DNA of 64,000 nt from assembly GCA_964570325.1 (NCBI GenBank), contig CAZMXS010000008.1, forward strand, positions 43,390 through 107,389, read 5' to 3'. How positions within the stretch are numbered: the stretch's first letter is position 1; each line of letters opens with the position of its first letter. The DNA comes from CAZMXS01 sp964570325. Its GTDB lineage: Bacteria > Verrucomicrobiota > Kiritimatiellia > CAIQIC01 > CAZMXS01. Below are positions 50,097 through 60,600 of this stretch, piece after piece. A model generated the notes under the pieces. It was given only the letters and a program-made list of their open reading frames with translations, did not search any database and was not told the DNA's origin. The position numbers and the translations under genes are program-made.

Positions 50097-52829
50097 TTAC
50101 TTCTTCTTATCCGCCGCTTTCAGCGCGGCCTGCGCCGCCGCCAGCCGCGCGATCGGCACGCGGAAGGGGGAGCAGCTCACGTAAGTCAGGCCGGCCTTGA
50201 AGCAGAACTCGACCGACGCCGGATCGCCGCCCTGCTCGCCGCAGATACCGATCTTCAGGTTCTTGCGGGTCGCGCGGCCTCTTTGCACCGCCATCTCGAT
50301 CAACTGGCCGACGCCGGCCTGGTCAATCGTCTGGAACGGATCCGCCGGCAGAATCTTCTTCTCCAGGTAGTCCGGCAGGAAGCCGCCGATGTCGTCGCGG
50401 CTGCACCCGAAGCCCATTTGAGTCAGGGCGTTGGTGCCGAACGAGAAGAACTCGGACTCTTCGGCCATCTTGTCCGCCAGCAGGCATGCGCGCGGAATCT
50501 CGATCATGGTGCCGACCAGATGCGGGATCTGCTTGATGCCCAGCTTCTGGCAGACTTCCTTGTAGACCTTGGCAATCAATGCCTTCTGGTCTTTGATCTC
50601 ACGCGCGTCGCAGGTGACGGGGATCATAATCTCCGGGTGGGCCTTGACCTTGGCCTGGAGCAGTTCGCCCGCCGCCTCGAAGATGGCGCGGACTTGCATC
50701 TCGGTCACTTCCGGATAGGTGATGCCGAGGCGGACGCCGCGGTGCCCCATCATCGGATTGGACTCGTGCAGCGCCTCGCCGCGCTTGGCGACGTCCTCGG
50801 CGCTGATACCCAGCGCCTGGGCCAGTTCAGCCTGCTTTTCCGGGCTCTTCGGCACGAACTCGTGCAGCGGCGGATCGAGCAGGCGAATCGTCACGGGCAG
50901 GCCCTGCATGGCCTCGAGCGTGGCCTTGATGTCCCGCTTGACGAACGGGAACAGCTCGTCGAGGGCGACGCGGCGCTCAGCCTCGGTCTTGCTCAAGATC
51001 ATCTTTCGCAGGAGGAACAGCGGTTGGTCGGAGCCGACGCCGTAAAACATGTGCTCGGTGCGGAACAGGCCGATGCCCTCGGCGCCGTACGCGCGCGCAA
51101 CCTTGGCGTCTTCAGGCGTGTCCGCGTTGGTGCGCACGCCGAGCTTGCGGTACTTGTCCACGATCTTCATGAACGCCTGGAAGCGCGGATTTTCAGAGGC
51201 GTCCACCATCGGCAGGTCGCCCTCGTACACCACGCCCTTTGTGCCGTTGAGCGTAATCCAGGCGCCTTCGTTGTAGGTTACGCCGCCCACGGACATCTTC
51301 TTGCCGTGGACGTCCACGTGGATTTCGCCGGCGCCGACGATGCAGCACTTGCCCCAGCCGCGGGCGACGAGCGCCGCGTGAGAGGTCATGCCGCCGCGGG
51401 CCGTCAGGATGCCCTGCGCCGCGCGCATGCCCTCGATATCCTCGGGGTTGGTTTCCTCGCGGACGAGGATGACCTTTTTGCCCTGTTTGGCCCATGCCAC
51501 AGCGTCCTCGGCCGTGAATACCGCCTGGCCGGTCGCGCCGCCCGGACCCGCGGGCAGGCCTTTGCCGACAACCTTGGCCGTCTTCTCGGCGTTCGGGTCA
51601 ACGAACGGGTGCAGGAGCTGATCCAGGTGCGCCGGCTCGACGCGCGTGACCACGGTTTTCTCGTTGATCAGCTTCTCCTTGAGCATGTCCATCGCCATGT
51701 TGAGCGCGGCGGTGCCGGTGCGCTTGCCGTTGCGGCACTGGAGCATGTAGAGCGTGCCTTCCTGGATCGTGAACTCGATGTCCTGCATATCCTTGTAATG
51801 CTTCTCGAGCTTCGTCCGGATGTCGAAGAGCTGTTTGTAGAGCTTCGGCATCGCCTCCTCGAGCGAAGCCAGGTGCCGGTTCTGGTCGTTCTTCGTGGCG
51901 TTATTCAGCGGGCTGGGGGTGCGGATGCCGGCCACGACGTCCTCGCCCTGCGCGTTGATCAGCCACTCGCCGTAGAACTGGTTCTCGCCATTCGCCGGGT
52001 TGCGGGAGAATGCCACGCCGGTCGCGGAGGTGTCGCCCATGTTGCCGAACACCATGGACTGCACATTGACCGCGGTGCCCCACTCGTCCGGAATGCCCTC
52101 GATGCGGCGGTAGGAGACGGCGCGCTTGCCGTTCCAGCTCTTGAACACGGCGCCGATGCCGCCCCAGAGCTGCTTGAAGGGATCGTCCGGGAACTCGGCG
52201 CCCAGGACGTCCTTCACGCGCTGTTTGAAGTCCACCACAAGCTGCTTGAGATCATCGGCCGTCAGGTCGGTGTCCGACTTGTAGCCCTTGGACTTCTTGA
52301 AGCTGTCGAGCATCCCGTCGAGCTGTTTGCGAATGCCCTTGCCCTCCTCGGGCTCGATGCCTTCCGCCTTCTCCATGACAACGTCCGCGTACATCATGAT
52401 CAGGCGCCGGTAGGCGTCGTAAACGAAGCGTTCGTTGTTGGTCTTCTTGACCAGACCGGGGATTGTGCTCGGGGCGAGGCCGACGTTGAGGACCGTCTCC
52501 ATCATGCCCGGCATGGACTTGCGGGCGCCGGAACGGCAGGAAACCAGCAAGGGGTTGTCCTTGTCGCCGAACTTCATGCCCATGATCTTCTCGACCTTGG
52601 CCAGCGCCGCTTCCACCTCGGCCTTCAGGCTCTTGGGATACTTGCCCCCATTGGCGAAATAATCGGTGCAGCATTCGGTGGTGATGGTGAATCCGGCCGG
52701 GACCGGCAGCTTGATGAGACACATCTCCGCCAGGTTGGCGCCCTTGCCGCCCAGCAGGTTCTTCATGTCCGCCCTACCTTCGGCGGTGTTGCCGCCGAAG
52801 CTATACACATACTTCTTGTTCTTAGGCAT
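50097..52829 (-). CDS. ppdK: Pyruvate, phosphate dikinase
   Basis: 910 residues from the ATG at 52829 ('MPKNKKYVYSFGGNTAEGRA'). The N-terminal ATP-grasp domain has 'KNLLGGKGANLAEMCLIKLP' and 'LLVSCRSGARKSMPGMMETV'. The swivelling domain carries the phosphohistidine in 'ILTARGGMTSHAALVARGWG'. The PEP-binding TIM barrel has 'YGAEGIGLFRTEHMF', 'TIRLLDPPLHEFVP', 'GTMIEIPRACLLADKMAEES' and the catalytic Cys in 'LTYVSCSPFRVPIARLAAAQ'. It interconverts pyruvate, ATP and Pi with PEP, AMP and PPi, and can run in glycolysis or gluconeogenesis. Length is as expected (870-910). It is divergent from the PFK gene. Confidence 0.97.
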   Translation of the reverse strand: MPKNKKYVYSFGGNTAEGRADMKNLLGGKGANLAEMCLIKLPVPAGFTITTECCTDYFANGGKYPKSLKAEVEAALAKVEKIMGMKFGDKDNPLLVSCRSGARKSMPGMMETVLNVGLAPSTIPGLVKKTNNERFVYDAYRRLIMMYADVVMEKAEGIEPEEGKGIRKQLDGMLDSFKKSKGYKSDTDLTADDLKQLVVDFKQRVKDVLGAEFPDDPFKQLWGGIGAVFKSWNGKRAVSYRRIEGIPDEWGTAVNVQSMVFGNMGDTSATGVAFSRNPANGENQFYGEWLINAQGEDVVAGIRTPSPLNNATKNDQNRHLASLEEAMPKLYKQLFDIRTKLEKHYKDMQDIEFTIQEGTLYMLQCRNGKRTGTAALNMAMDMLKEKLINEKTVVTRVEPAHLDQLLHPFVDPNAEKTAKVVGKGLPAGPGGATGQAVFTAEDAVAWAKQGKKVILVREETNPEDIEGMRAAQGILTARGGMTSHAALVARGWGKCCIVGAGEIHVDVHGKKMSVGGVTYNEGAWITLNGTKGVVYEGDLPMVDASENPRFQAFMKIVDKYRKLGVRTNADTPEDAKVARAYGAEGIGLFRTEHMFYGVGSDQPLFLLRKMILSKTEAERRVALDELFPFVKRDIKATLEAMQGLPVTIRLLDPPLHEFVPKSPEKQAELAQALGISAEDVAKRGEALHESNPMMGHRGVRLGITYPEVTEMQVRAIFEAAGELLQAKVKAHPEIMIPVTCDAREIKDQKALIAKVYKEVCQKLGIKQIPHLVGTMIEIPRACLLADKMAEESEFFSFGTNALTQMGFGCSRDDIGGFLPDYLEKKILPADPFQTIDQAGVGQLIEMAVQRGRATRKNLKIGICGEQGGDPASVEFCFKAGLTYVSCSPFRVPIARLAAAQAALKAADKKK

Positions 52830-53391
52830 ACTTCGTACTTCGCTCCTCGTTTGGTTGGTTATCCAAGGTTGTCTGGCCCAAAATGCCCCGCGAAAGTATT
52901 GCATGAGGGGGGCGGTGTCAAGCCCAGCGGGGGGGATATCTGAGCGATCTGGATTGGGCCGGCCTTGGGCCTGAATGTGCCCAAGCATAGTGTGAGCGGC
53001 CCTCCCGCATTTGTAAATAATTCATCCCGTTGTTATTACAACCGATCAGGCCGCGGCGGCGCCCCATGGAGCGCGGGCATCCCGCCCGTTTCAACCCTCA
53101 ACTTATTCCTTAATTATACTTGCGCGACTCGCTTATGCCCCCCCAACGGAAGTTCTCCACAAAGCGCACGCCCGGTCGCACCGGACATCGTCAGCCGAAC
53201 AACTCATGGTGAGCCCCAAACACACTGTAAACGCAAAATATCCTCCCTAACTGGGCGCCTTGAAGATTATGTGCCTTTATCGCTTGATCTTTTGGATACG
53301 ATCAATACAAAAGCTCTCATGCGTAATGGCCTTTTGGGCCAACGCGCAAGATTCGAGTTTCAGCCGGCCTGAAGAGAAAAGGAACCGCGCC
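52830..53391. other. Intergenic region between divergent ppdK and PFK
   Basis: 562 bases with no convincing gene; the short open frames are not supported by composition. The central part (53000-53340) is clearly less GC-rich than the flanking genes. It should hold promoters for both directions; one candidate is listed. Confidence 0.6.
52893..52921 (-). promoter_or_regulatory. Candidate promoter of ppdK
   Basis: A perfect -35 box TTGACA (52921-52916 on the minus strand) is followed after 17 bases by TACTTT (52898-52893), three of six matches to -10. Transcription would start about 57 bases before the ppdK ATG. Confidence 0.45.
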
Positions 53392-54699
53392 ATGATCCAG
53401 CCGCAGGAGACGGTCGTTTCCCACCTTGGTGAATGTCAATTCCGCTCGCCGTTGACCCTGAACACAAAACATGGGGACGGCATCGGTAATTTCACACCCG
53501 AGGGCACACGTGTCCGCTACCAGGTGGAACTGGATCCGACCCAGCCGGTGTCCGACGCCACCTTTGAACGGGCCGGCGCGCGCGAACTCCTCTTTTTTGA
53601 TCCGCGCGAGACCCGGGCGGCGATCGTCACCTGCGGCGGGCTCTGCCCCGGCCTCAACAACGTGATCCGTTCGGCGTTTTATGAACTTTACCACAACTAT
53701 CGTGTCAAGGAGGTCCTGGGCATCCGCTACGGTTTCCAAGGGCTGACATTCAATACTCCTCATCAGCCAATCCAATTGACCTCAGAGATCGTGGAGGACA
53801 TCCACAAGGAGGGCGGCACGATCCTTGGCTCTTCGCGCGGGCAGCAGAATGTCGCGGAGATGGTGGATTTCCTCGTGGATCGCAAGATTGACCTGTTGCT
53901 GTGCTTGGGCGGCGACGGCACGCAGCACGGCACGCACGAGATCGCGCAGGAGGTGCTCAAACGGGGCTTGCCGATCGCGGTGGTCGGCGTGCCCAAGACC
54001 ATTGACAACGACATCCGGTTCGTCAGCCAGACCTTCGGTTACTTCACGGCGATCGAGGTGGCGCGGGTTGTGCTCGATTGCGCCCACAACGAAGCCAAGG
54101 GCGCGCCAAACGGCATCGGGTTGGTCAAGCTGATGGGTCGCGATTCCGGCTTCATCTCTGTCGGCGCAACGTTAGCCAGCCAGGAGGTGAACTTCACGCT
54201 CATCCCGGAGGTGCCCATCAAGCTTGAGGGCGAGCGGGGGTTCCTCAATATCTTGCGCCGGCGCATTCTGGAGCGCCACCATGCCGTCGTGGTGGTGGCC
54301 GAGGGCGCAGGCCAGGATTTGATGACCACCGAGGATCTGGGGGTGGACGCCTCGGGGAACAAGCGCTATCAAGATATCGGCATCTTCCTCAAGAACGAGA
54401 TCGGCTGCTATTTCCGTGAGCACAAGATAGACATCAATCTGAAATACATCGAGCCCAGTTATATCATCCGCAGCGTCGCGGCCAACTCGCTGGACGCGCA
54501 GCTTTGCGATTATTTCGCGCGCGCGGCGGTCCATGCCGGCATGGCGGGCAAGACGGATCTGCTGATCGGTTTCTGGCACGGCTGCTTTATCCATGTGCCG
54601 ATCCCGCTGGCCGTCGCGCATCGCCGCAAGGTGGATCCGGAAAGCGAACTCTGGAACAGCGTCATCGCCACCACCGGCCAGCCGCGGGTGTGGGGTTGA
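53392..54699 (+). CDS. 6-phosphofructokinase, plant-type (probably ATP-dependent)
   Basis: 435 residues from the ATG at 53392, preceded by AAAGGAA. 'AAIVTCGGLCPGLNNVIRSA' is the phosphate-binding start. 'LLLCLGGDGTQHGTHEIAQE' and 'AVVGVPKTIDNDIRFVSQTF' decide specificity: Gly in GGDGT (not GGDD) with Lys in PKTIDND matches the ATP-using plant/Treponema clade, not the PPi enzymes. 'NGIGLVKLMGRDSGFISVGA' and 'LIPEVPIKLEGERG' bind fructose 6-phosphate. It commits fructose 6-phosphate to glycolysis. The N-terminal 60 residues are an extension typical of this clade. Confidence 0.92.
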   Translation: MIQPQETVVSHLGECQFRSPLTLNTKHGDGIGNFTPEGTRVRYQVELDPTQPVSDATFERAGARELLFFDPRETRAAIVTCGGLCPGLNNVIRSAFYELYHNYRVKEVLGIRYGFQGLTFNTPHQPIQLTSEIVEDIHKEGGTILGSSRGQQNVAEMVDFLVDRKIDLLLCLGGDGTQHGTHEIAQEVLKRGLPIAVVGVPKTIDNDIRFVSQTFGYFTAIEVARVVLDCAHNEAKGAPNGIGLVKLMGRDSGFISVGATLASQEVNFTLIPEVPIKLEGERGFLNILRRRILERHHAVVVVAEGAGQDLMTTEDLGVDASGNKRYQDIGIFLKNEIGCYFREHKIDINLKYIEPSYIIRSVAANSLDAQLCDYFARAAVHAGMAGKTDLLIGFWHGCFIHVPIPLAVAHRRKVDPESELWNSVIATTGQPRVWG

Positions 54700-54729
54700 C
54701 ACGGTTTACGAATTGCGCTTTGCGAGCGC

Positions 54730-54755
54730 GCGGAGCCTGATCAACCAGGCTCCGC
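54730..54755. terminator. Hairpin between convergent PFK and beta-propeller genes
   Basis: A perfect 10-base-pair stem, GCGGAGCCTG/CAGGCTCCGC, has a six-base loop and sits 30 bases after the PFK stop and 10 bases from the stop of the opposing gene. There is no T-tract on either strand, so intrinsic termination is doubtful. Confidence 0.4.
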
Positions 54756-54764
54756 CGGGCTGGT

Positions 54765-57422
54765 TCATGTCGACGGCGCCCCGCCCGCCAACCGCGTGAT
54801 TGTCAGGCTTTCGCTATCAAACAGCCATAGCTCGCGCCCGTCCGCGCTCAGCAGCAGGCGGTCGAACGGCACACCCGGCCGGATCCGGCCGACCGGCGCG
54901 CCCGTCCGGTCATAAACGAGGAGCGTATCGCCGTCGGCCAGGAATAGATCCTGGCCGTTGAATGCGAACTGGGAACGCCAGGCAAAGGACTCGGGCAGGC
55001 TGATCTGTCCAAGCGGCTGACCCTTGGCATCGTACAGGCATATCGCCGTTGGATCCCGCGCCAGCACCGCCAGTCCGCCGCCCGGCGCCACCGCGATGGC
55101 GGCGATGTTGTTCAGCCAGGTGCGGTCGGGCCGCCGCGCCACGGTGGCCAGGATGGCGTTGCCGGCGTCGGCCAGCGCCACATCGTGCGCGCGTGTGATC
55201 CAGCGCCGGTCGGCGGTTAAGACCCAACTCCATGTCTCGAAAAAGCGCGCATGCCTCGGCGGCGCCCGCCCCAGCCGCGTGCCGTCCGGCGCGAAATGAA
55301 TGTAGCCGGGCTGGTCGTTATCCATATTCAGCGCCAGCCAGACTCCGCCGTCCCCGCTCACGGTCAGTTTGGGCGTGTTGCGCAGGCGCGGGTAATCCGT
55401 CGGGTCCGGGACGCAGGTCGCCACCGGCAGCCCGTTGGAGTCAAAAACGCTCACCTGATAGGTCCGGTCCGCCACCAGGTAGATGCGGTTGCCGGGGCCA
55501 ATCGCCGCCGCGACCGGTTTCTCGAGCCCGGGCGCGGTCAGCGGGCGGCCGAGCGCGCGCTCGACGATTCCGCTCGCGCTGACCCGCAGCAGGTTGTCCC
55601 GATCGGAGGCCCATAACGCGCCGTCCGGCGCGCGCCGCACGCCTTCGCTCGAGTTGAAGCGCCGGCCGTCCGGATAGACCAGATCGAACTGCGACCGGAT
55701 CAGCCCGTTGCTATCAATCCGCACGATGCAGGGCGAGGTGTTGAAATCGTGGATGATATATCCATTGTCTGCGTCGGGCGCGATGTCGGTCGGGTAGTTG
55801 GGCGTGCGGCCCCAGGTTTGCTCCAAGGCGACAATGCGTTGGAAGTCGCCGGTCGGCCCAAAGAATTGGAGCGCGCGCCGGATGTTGTCCAGTACCGCCA
55901 CATTGCCCGCCGCATCCAACGCCAGATCCTTCGGGCTGAGCAGCTCTTCCGGTTGCCGCCGGTAGCCGTTCTCCACCACGCGCCACCGGCAACCGCCGGT
56001 GGCGTCAAATGCGTACACCCCCTGCACGATCGTGTAGCGCCGGTAATCCGAGGCAAGCACGGCGAATGCGCCATCATCGCCGGCGGCGATTTGCTTGATC
56101 ACCGGGCAGCTTACCGCGAGTGGGGCGGCCGAGGTGGCCGCAAAATCAATCCGCCAGCAGCCGCCGCTGTGGTTGTCGGATGCCGCGAGCAGTATGGTGT
56201 CGCCCGAGGGGGCCAGGCTCAGGTGGCTCCGGTTCGTGCCGAGAAATGCGAGCTCGATCTCGTTCAACACCGCCCCGCTTTCCGCATCCACGCGCACCAG
56301 CGCCGGTTGGTCGCCGCAGCCGGCGCGGATGAATACGATGCGGCCGCCGGCGTCGAAATCAAAGTCACAGACGTTGCGGATCGGCGACGTTGCGGGGCGG
56401 TCGGTCGGGAGGGCGATTTTTCCAATGATTGGAAAATTCGTCGTCGTTTTTTCCAATGATTGGAAAACCGGCGCCGCCGCCGGCGCCGTAAACGGCGCGC
56501 GCGCTTTCTCCGCGACGTTCCAGCCGCCGTGACCGTCCGGCGCGACCGTGAACGCGACCCGCTGCGTGGCGGCGGCAAAGTACAGCTCGAACTCGCCGGG
56601 CCGGTCGGCCGCCAGGATTGCGCCGCGATCCTGCACGCGGCGCCGCAACTGGTCCTCGGCCTTTTCATCGCCGGGGATGGTGTAGTCGCGGGGCAGCTCC
56701 AGCGACCAGACGGGGGTGTTGTTGGAGGCGACCAGCATAAACAGCGCGCCGACGCCGCTGTCGCGCTCCCAGCGCCACCAGTGGAGGATGAGCAGCGGCG
56801 TGCCCGGGATCGGCCGCGCCGCGATGATGAAACGCGCCGCCGGGTGGTTGGAGACAAATGTCCGCGGATCGAACGGGTCCAGCTCGGCTCCTGTCGTGAG
56901 CCGGAACATCCGCCATACTTCTGGCGTACCGCATGCGGCGATTTCCCGGGTGCGCAGGATCAGCCGGTCATGGGTGGGGTCGAGCAGCAGCCCTGCCGCC
57001 AGCGGGTGGGGCGGGGAGTCTGGGATGCGGCACTCCCGCGGGTAGGTGTGCTCAACGCGGATTTCACCATTGGTGGCGATCAGCGCGACGCGCAATTCGC
57101 CGCAGCCGGCCTTGTAGCCGCCAGTCGGGGCGAAGCCCGCGACGCCGAAGGAGTAGGCGTAACCGGCGACGAGCCCGTCATCGGCCACCTCCGCCGCGTG
57201 AAATGTAAACGGCTTTTCGCCGGACCAGACCGTTGCGCCCCGGTGCTCCAATTGGTAGGTGGCCGGCCCGCGCCCGTAGATGTCGGACGGGTCCACCGAC
57301 AATATGTATTCGCCGGACGGGGACCGGTATTGTGCGGGATTGACGGGGTCCGGCATGCCCATCATGGCCGGGGCAGATTGAAAACTTAACACCAAGATCA
57401 GCGTCGCAATGATTGGTCGCAT
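54765..57422 (-). CDS. Secreted beta-propeller (NHL/SMP-30-like) protein
   Basis: 885 residues from the ATG at 57422, with a signal peptide ('MRPIIATLILVLSFQSAPAM'). Residues 30-310 are a beta-rich unknown domain. From about 350 onward the sequence repeats propeller blades: 'SPKDLALDAAGNVAVLDNIR', 'PTDIAPDADNGYIIHDFNTS', 'PVAAAIGPGNRIYLVADRTY', 'IAAIAVAPGGGLAVLARDPT', 'SQFAFNGQDLFLADGDTLLV'. Residues about 319-335 are encoded by a pair of palindromic repeats placed exactly between the N-terminal domain and the propeller. Exported, probably periplasmic or surface. Substrate unknown. Confidence 0.8.
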   Translation of the reverse strand: MRPIIATLILVLSFQSAPAMMGMPDPVNPAQYRSPSGEYILSVDPSDIYGRGPATYQLEHRGATVWSGEKPFTFHAAEVADDGLVAGYAYSFGVAGFAPTGGYKAGCGELRVALIATNGEIRVEHTYPRECRIPDSPPHPLAAGLLLDPTHDRLILRTREIAACGTPEVWRMFRLTTGAELDPFDPRTFVSNHPAARFIIAARPIPGTPLLILHWWRWERDSGVGALFMLVASNNTPVWSLELPRDYTIPGDEKAEDQLRRRVQDRGAILAADRPGEFELYFAAATQRVAFTVAPDGHGGWNVAEKARAPFTAPAAAPVFQSLEKTTTNFPIIGKIALPTDRPATSPIRNVCDFDFDAGGRIVFIRAGCGDQPALVRVDAESGAVLNEIELAFLGTNRSHLSLAPSGDTILLAASDNHSGGCWRIDFAATSAAPLAVSCPVIKQIAAGDDGAFAVLASDYRRYTIVQGVYAFDATGGCRWRVVENGYRRQPEELLSPKDLALDAAGNVAVLDNIRRALQFFGPTGDFQRIVALEQTWGRTPNYPTDIAPDADNGYIIHDFNTSPCIVRIDSNGLIRSQFDLVYPDGRRFNSSEGVRRAPDGALWASDRDNLLRVSASGIVERALGRPLTAPGLEKPVAAAIGPGNRIYLVADRTYQVSVFDSNGLPVATCVPDPTDYPRLRNTPKLTVSGDGGVWLALNMDNDQPGYIHFAPDGTRLGRAPPRHARFFETWSWVLTADRRWITRAHDVALADAGNAILATVARRPDRTWLNNIAAIAVAPGGGLAVLARDPTAICLYDAKGQPLGQISLPESFAWRSQFAFNGQDLFLADGDTLLVYDRTGAPVGRIRPGVPFDRLLLSADGRELWLFDSESLTITRLAGGAPST
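56418..56467. repeat. In-frame palindromic repeat pair within the beta-propeller gene
   Basis: Two identical 19-base perfect palindromes, TTTTCCAATGATTGGAAAA (56418-56436 and 56449-56467), are separated by 12 bases. Read with the gene (minus strand) they give 'VFQSLEKTTTNFPIIGK'. The same element type occurs at 13051-13102 in a non-homologous gene. Confidence 0.9.
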
Positions 57423-57608
57423 GGCTTGGTTCCGCGGCGGACGGTAATGAAGCGGGTTAGCCATTCAATTTTGACGAACTCTTCAGAGGAAATAATGGCA
57501 AACGCTTTCATGCCGTCACGTTGCAATATACCGGAATGAAGCGCAACCATATTGGCTCCTGTTTATTCACCGCCAGGCGTCACGAACCCTGGGTGCTGTC
57601 GGCCAATC

Positions 57609-60600
57609 TTACTGCAGTCCCACGCGCACCTGGAAGGCGCGCCGGATGCCGTCCGCCGGATTGTTGGTATAGGTCATCGGGCCGCCGGCGCCAGGGCGGT
57701 TGTTGAAGGAAGTCGGCTGCCAGGGCGCGAAAAGATTGGTGGCGTAGTCCACCGTATACAACCGGTCGAGCGCGCCGCGCCAGGCCAGCACGATCGCCGG
57801 CGGGGACGCGCGGCTGGTGATGTGGGTGAAACGGAAGAAGTCGTTGCCGTCGGTCGGGTCGGTGTCGGCGATGTATTCCTGGTCGGCGGCGAACGTGTCG
57901 TGGTCGGTGTCGTTGGTCTCGGCGGCATCGAAATTATTGGTCCAGCCGTATTTGGCCAGCCACCATTGCGGCGTGCCGCGGGCGGCCAGCCGCGCGCGGA
58001 ACGCGGCGGTGACTTGGCGGGGCTGGTTCATGTCCACGGCCAGGATGTTGCCGATCGGCACGCAGCCGCCGAGGTCGCCGCTCCATGAGCTGAATTGGAA
58101 GTAAGGCGCGGCCGTGGCCGTGGCGAGGAAGGTGGCGCCGGGGTCGTACCAGCCGCTGGCGACATCCACGGCGCCGGTGCCGCTGATGCGCAGGTCGAAA
58201 TAATACTGGCTGCGCCAGGTCCAGGTCAGCGATGAGTGATTGGTCAGGGTGAACGGACCGAAACTGGCGTTGGTGCCGGTGGGCGGGATGTCGCCGGTAC
58301 CGTTGGTCCAGCCGGTGCAGAACCAGCGGATACCGCCGTTGGTATGCGGCGAGTTCGTGATCAGACAGGTAACGGTGGAGTTCCAGTTGAAAGTGGATAA
58401 GCCGATGGGCGGCGTGCCGCGGCCGAGCGAGTAAGTGCTGCCGATGAGGAGGTTGAGCTTGTCAATGTCGTAGACGGCGCGAATCGTGTGGTCCTCAATC
58501 ACGTTGCTGAACAGGTAGAGGTTGGTCGGCTCGACGTAGGTGTCGTCCACCAGCAGGTAGGCGAGGTGGCAGTGCTCGAATGGCGTGTTGGTGTAGAGCT
58601 GGCTGCCGCCCGGCCCGAGGATGACCGTGCCGGTGGGCGCGATGGCGCCGAAGATGCCGGCTACGAACACCCCGCCGGTGAAGCCGCCGGCGTCGGCCTG
58701 GATCGTGCAGACGTTGGTGCTGAAGCGGGCCGCGAGCGCGCGCGGCTGGTTCATCAACAGGTTCAGGCGCGCGCGGTTGGTCTGCCCCGCCGGCGCGTCG
58801 CCGCTCCACCCATCGAAGCGGTAGCCGGGATCGGGCACGGCCTGGACGATGGCGTTGGTCCCGGCGTCGTACCAGCCGTTGGTTGCGACCACCGCGCCGT
58901 TCGGGCCGGAGGTGACGCTGAGCCAGAATTGGGTCGTCCAAATCCACGTGATGAAGGAATTCGTCGCCAGGGCGAATGGCCCGGTGTTGGTCCCCGTGCC
59001 CGTCGCCGGCACGCTGCCGCCGCCGGTCCAGCCCGCGCAGACGTAACGCGTCGCGCCGTTGGTGACGGGCGAACCGCTGACATAACAGGCCAGGTTGGTC
59101 GCGTGCCAGGGCAGGAGGTTGGTGCCCGCCGGCGGATAGGCCGTGCCGAACGGGGTGGTGACGACCAGTTCATAGGTGTCCACCGCGAAATAGGCGGCGA
59201 TCGTGTGGTTGCTAGTGATGTTCAGGAAGTCATAATTGGACACCACGCCGATGGACACGCCATCTACCACGACATTCGTCAGGTGGAAACGATTGGAGGG
59301 CGCGATCACGAAACTGACGCTGGCATTGTAGGTGGTGATGTAATTGCCGTATGGCGCAATCGCGCCTCCGAGACTGCAGGTGGCGACGATCAGCGGATAA
59401 TAAGTGACAAAGCGGCCCGCGATCGAACGCGAGCGGGTCATGGCCAGGGTCAGCGGGTTGTTGTTGGTGTCGGCCGGCGGCACGTCGCCGGACCAGCCGG
59501 CGAACTGGTAGCCGGGGTCGGCGGCGGCGCGGATGAAGATGTTCGAGCGGGCGTCCTGCCAGGAATTGGAGGGGCTGATCGCGCCGGGGCCGTCGTTGGA
59601 AACGGCAAGCCAGAACTGGGTCTTCCAGTTCCAGGCGATGCGTGAATCGTTGGTCAGCGTGATGGTGACGCCGGTGGCCGCGCCGGAGATGGGCACGCTG
59701 CCGGTGCCGGACCAGCCGACGCAGACAAACTGGGTCAGCGGGCCGTCGGCGACCGGCGAGCCGCTGACGGTGCAGGTGAGCCCGGTGGCCCAGGTGTAAA
59801 AGTTGGTGCCGTTGGGCGGGTCGGGCGTGCCGTAGCGCGAGGCGACGATCAGGCAGGGGTTGAAGACCACGAAGCGGGCGCTGATCGCGCGGGGCCGGTC
59901 GTTGGTCAGCGTCAGCGGATTGTCGTTCGTGTTGGCGGCCGGCACGTCGCCGGACCAGCCGGCGAACTGGTAGCCGGGGTCGGCGGCGGCGCGGNNNNNN
60001 NNNNNNNNNNNNNNNNNNNNNNNNNNNNNNNNNNNNNNNNNNNNNNNNNNNNNNNNNNNNNNNNNNNNNNNNNNNNNNNNNNNNNNNNNNNNNNTGACGG
60101 TGCAGGTGAGCCCGGTGGCCCAGGTGTAAAAGTTGGTGCCGTTGGGCGGATCCGGTGCGCCATACGGGGAGGTGACAATGAGATGAGGATAGATGACCGA
60201 GAAATTGGCGCCGAGCGCGCGCGGCCCGGTGTTGGTGATGATCAGCGGGTTGTCGTTGGTGTTCGCGGCGGGGACTTCGCCGAACCAGCCGCTGAAATAG
60301 TGGCCGGTCCCGGCGGTGGCGAGGATCGCGATGTTGGCGCCGAAGTCCTGCCACGAGTTCGTGACGCTGGTCGTGCCGGGCCCGTTGTTGGAAACGGCGA
60401 ACCAAAACTGCGTTTTCCAATTCCAGGCAATGGCCGATTCATTAGTGAGCGTGATCGTCGGCGTGACCGTGTTGCTGCCGGTGGCCGGGATGCTGCCGGC
60501 GCCAGCCCAGCCCACGCAGACAAACTGCGTCAGCAGGCCATCCGGCTGCGGCGATCCGCTGATGGAGCAGATCAGGTTGCTGCCATAGGAGAACATGTGT

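Noticed and set aside
50283..52943. An 886-codon open frame on the plus strand opposite ppdK
   Set aside because: Mirror frame caused by the third-position GC bias of ppdK; its translation is His/Arg/Val-rich with no domain, and the minus strand encodes a textbook PPDK.
57405..57414. CAATGATTGG near the start of the beta-propeller gene, similar to the palindrome core
   Set aside because: The flanking TTTTC and AAAA arms are missing, so it is not a copy of the element.
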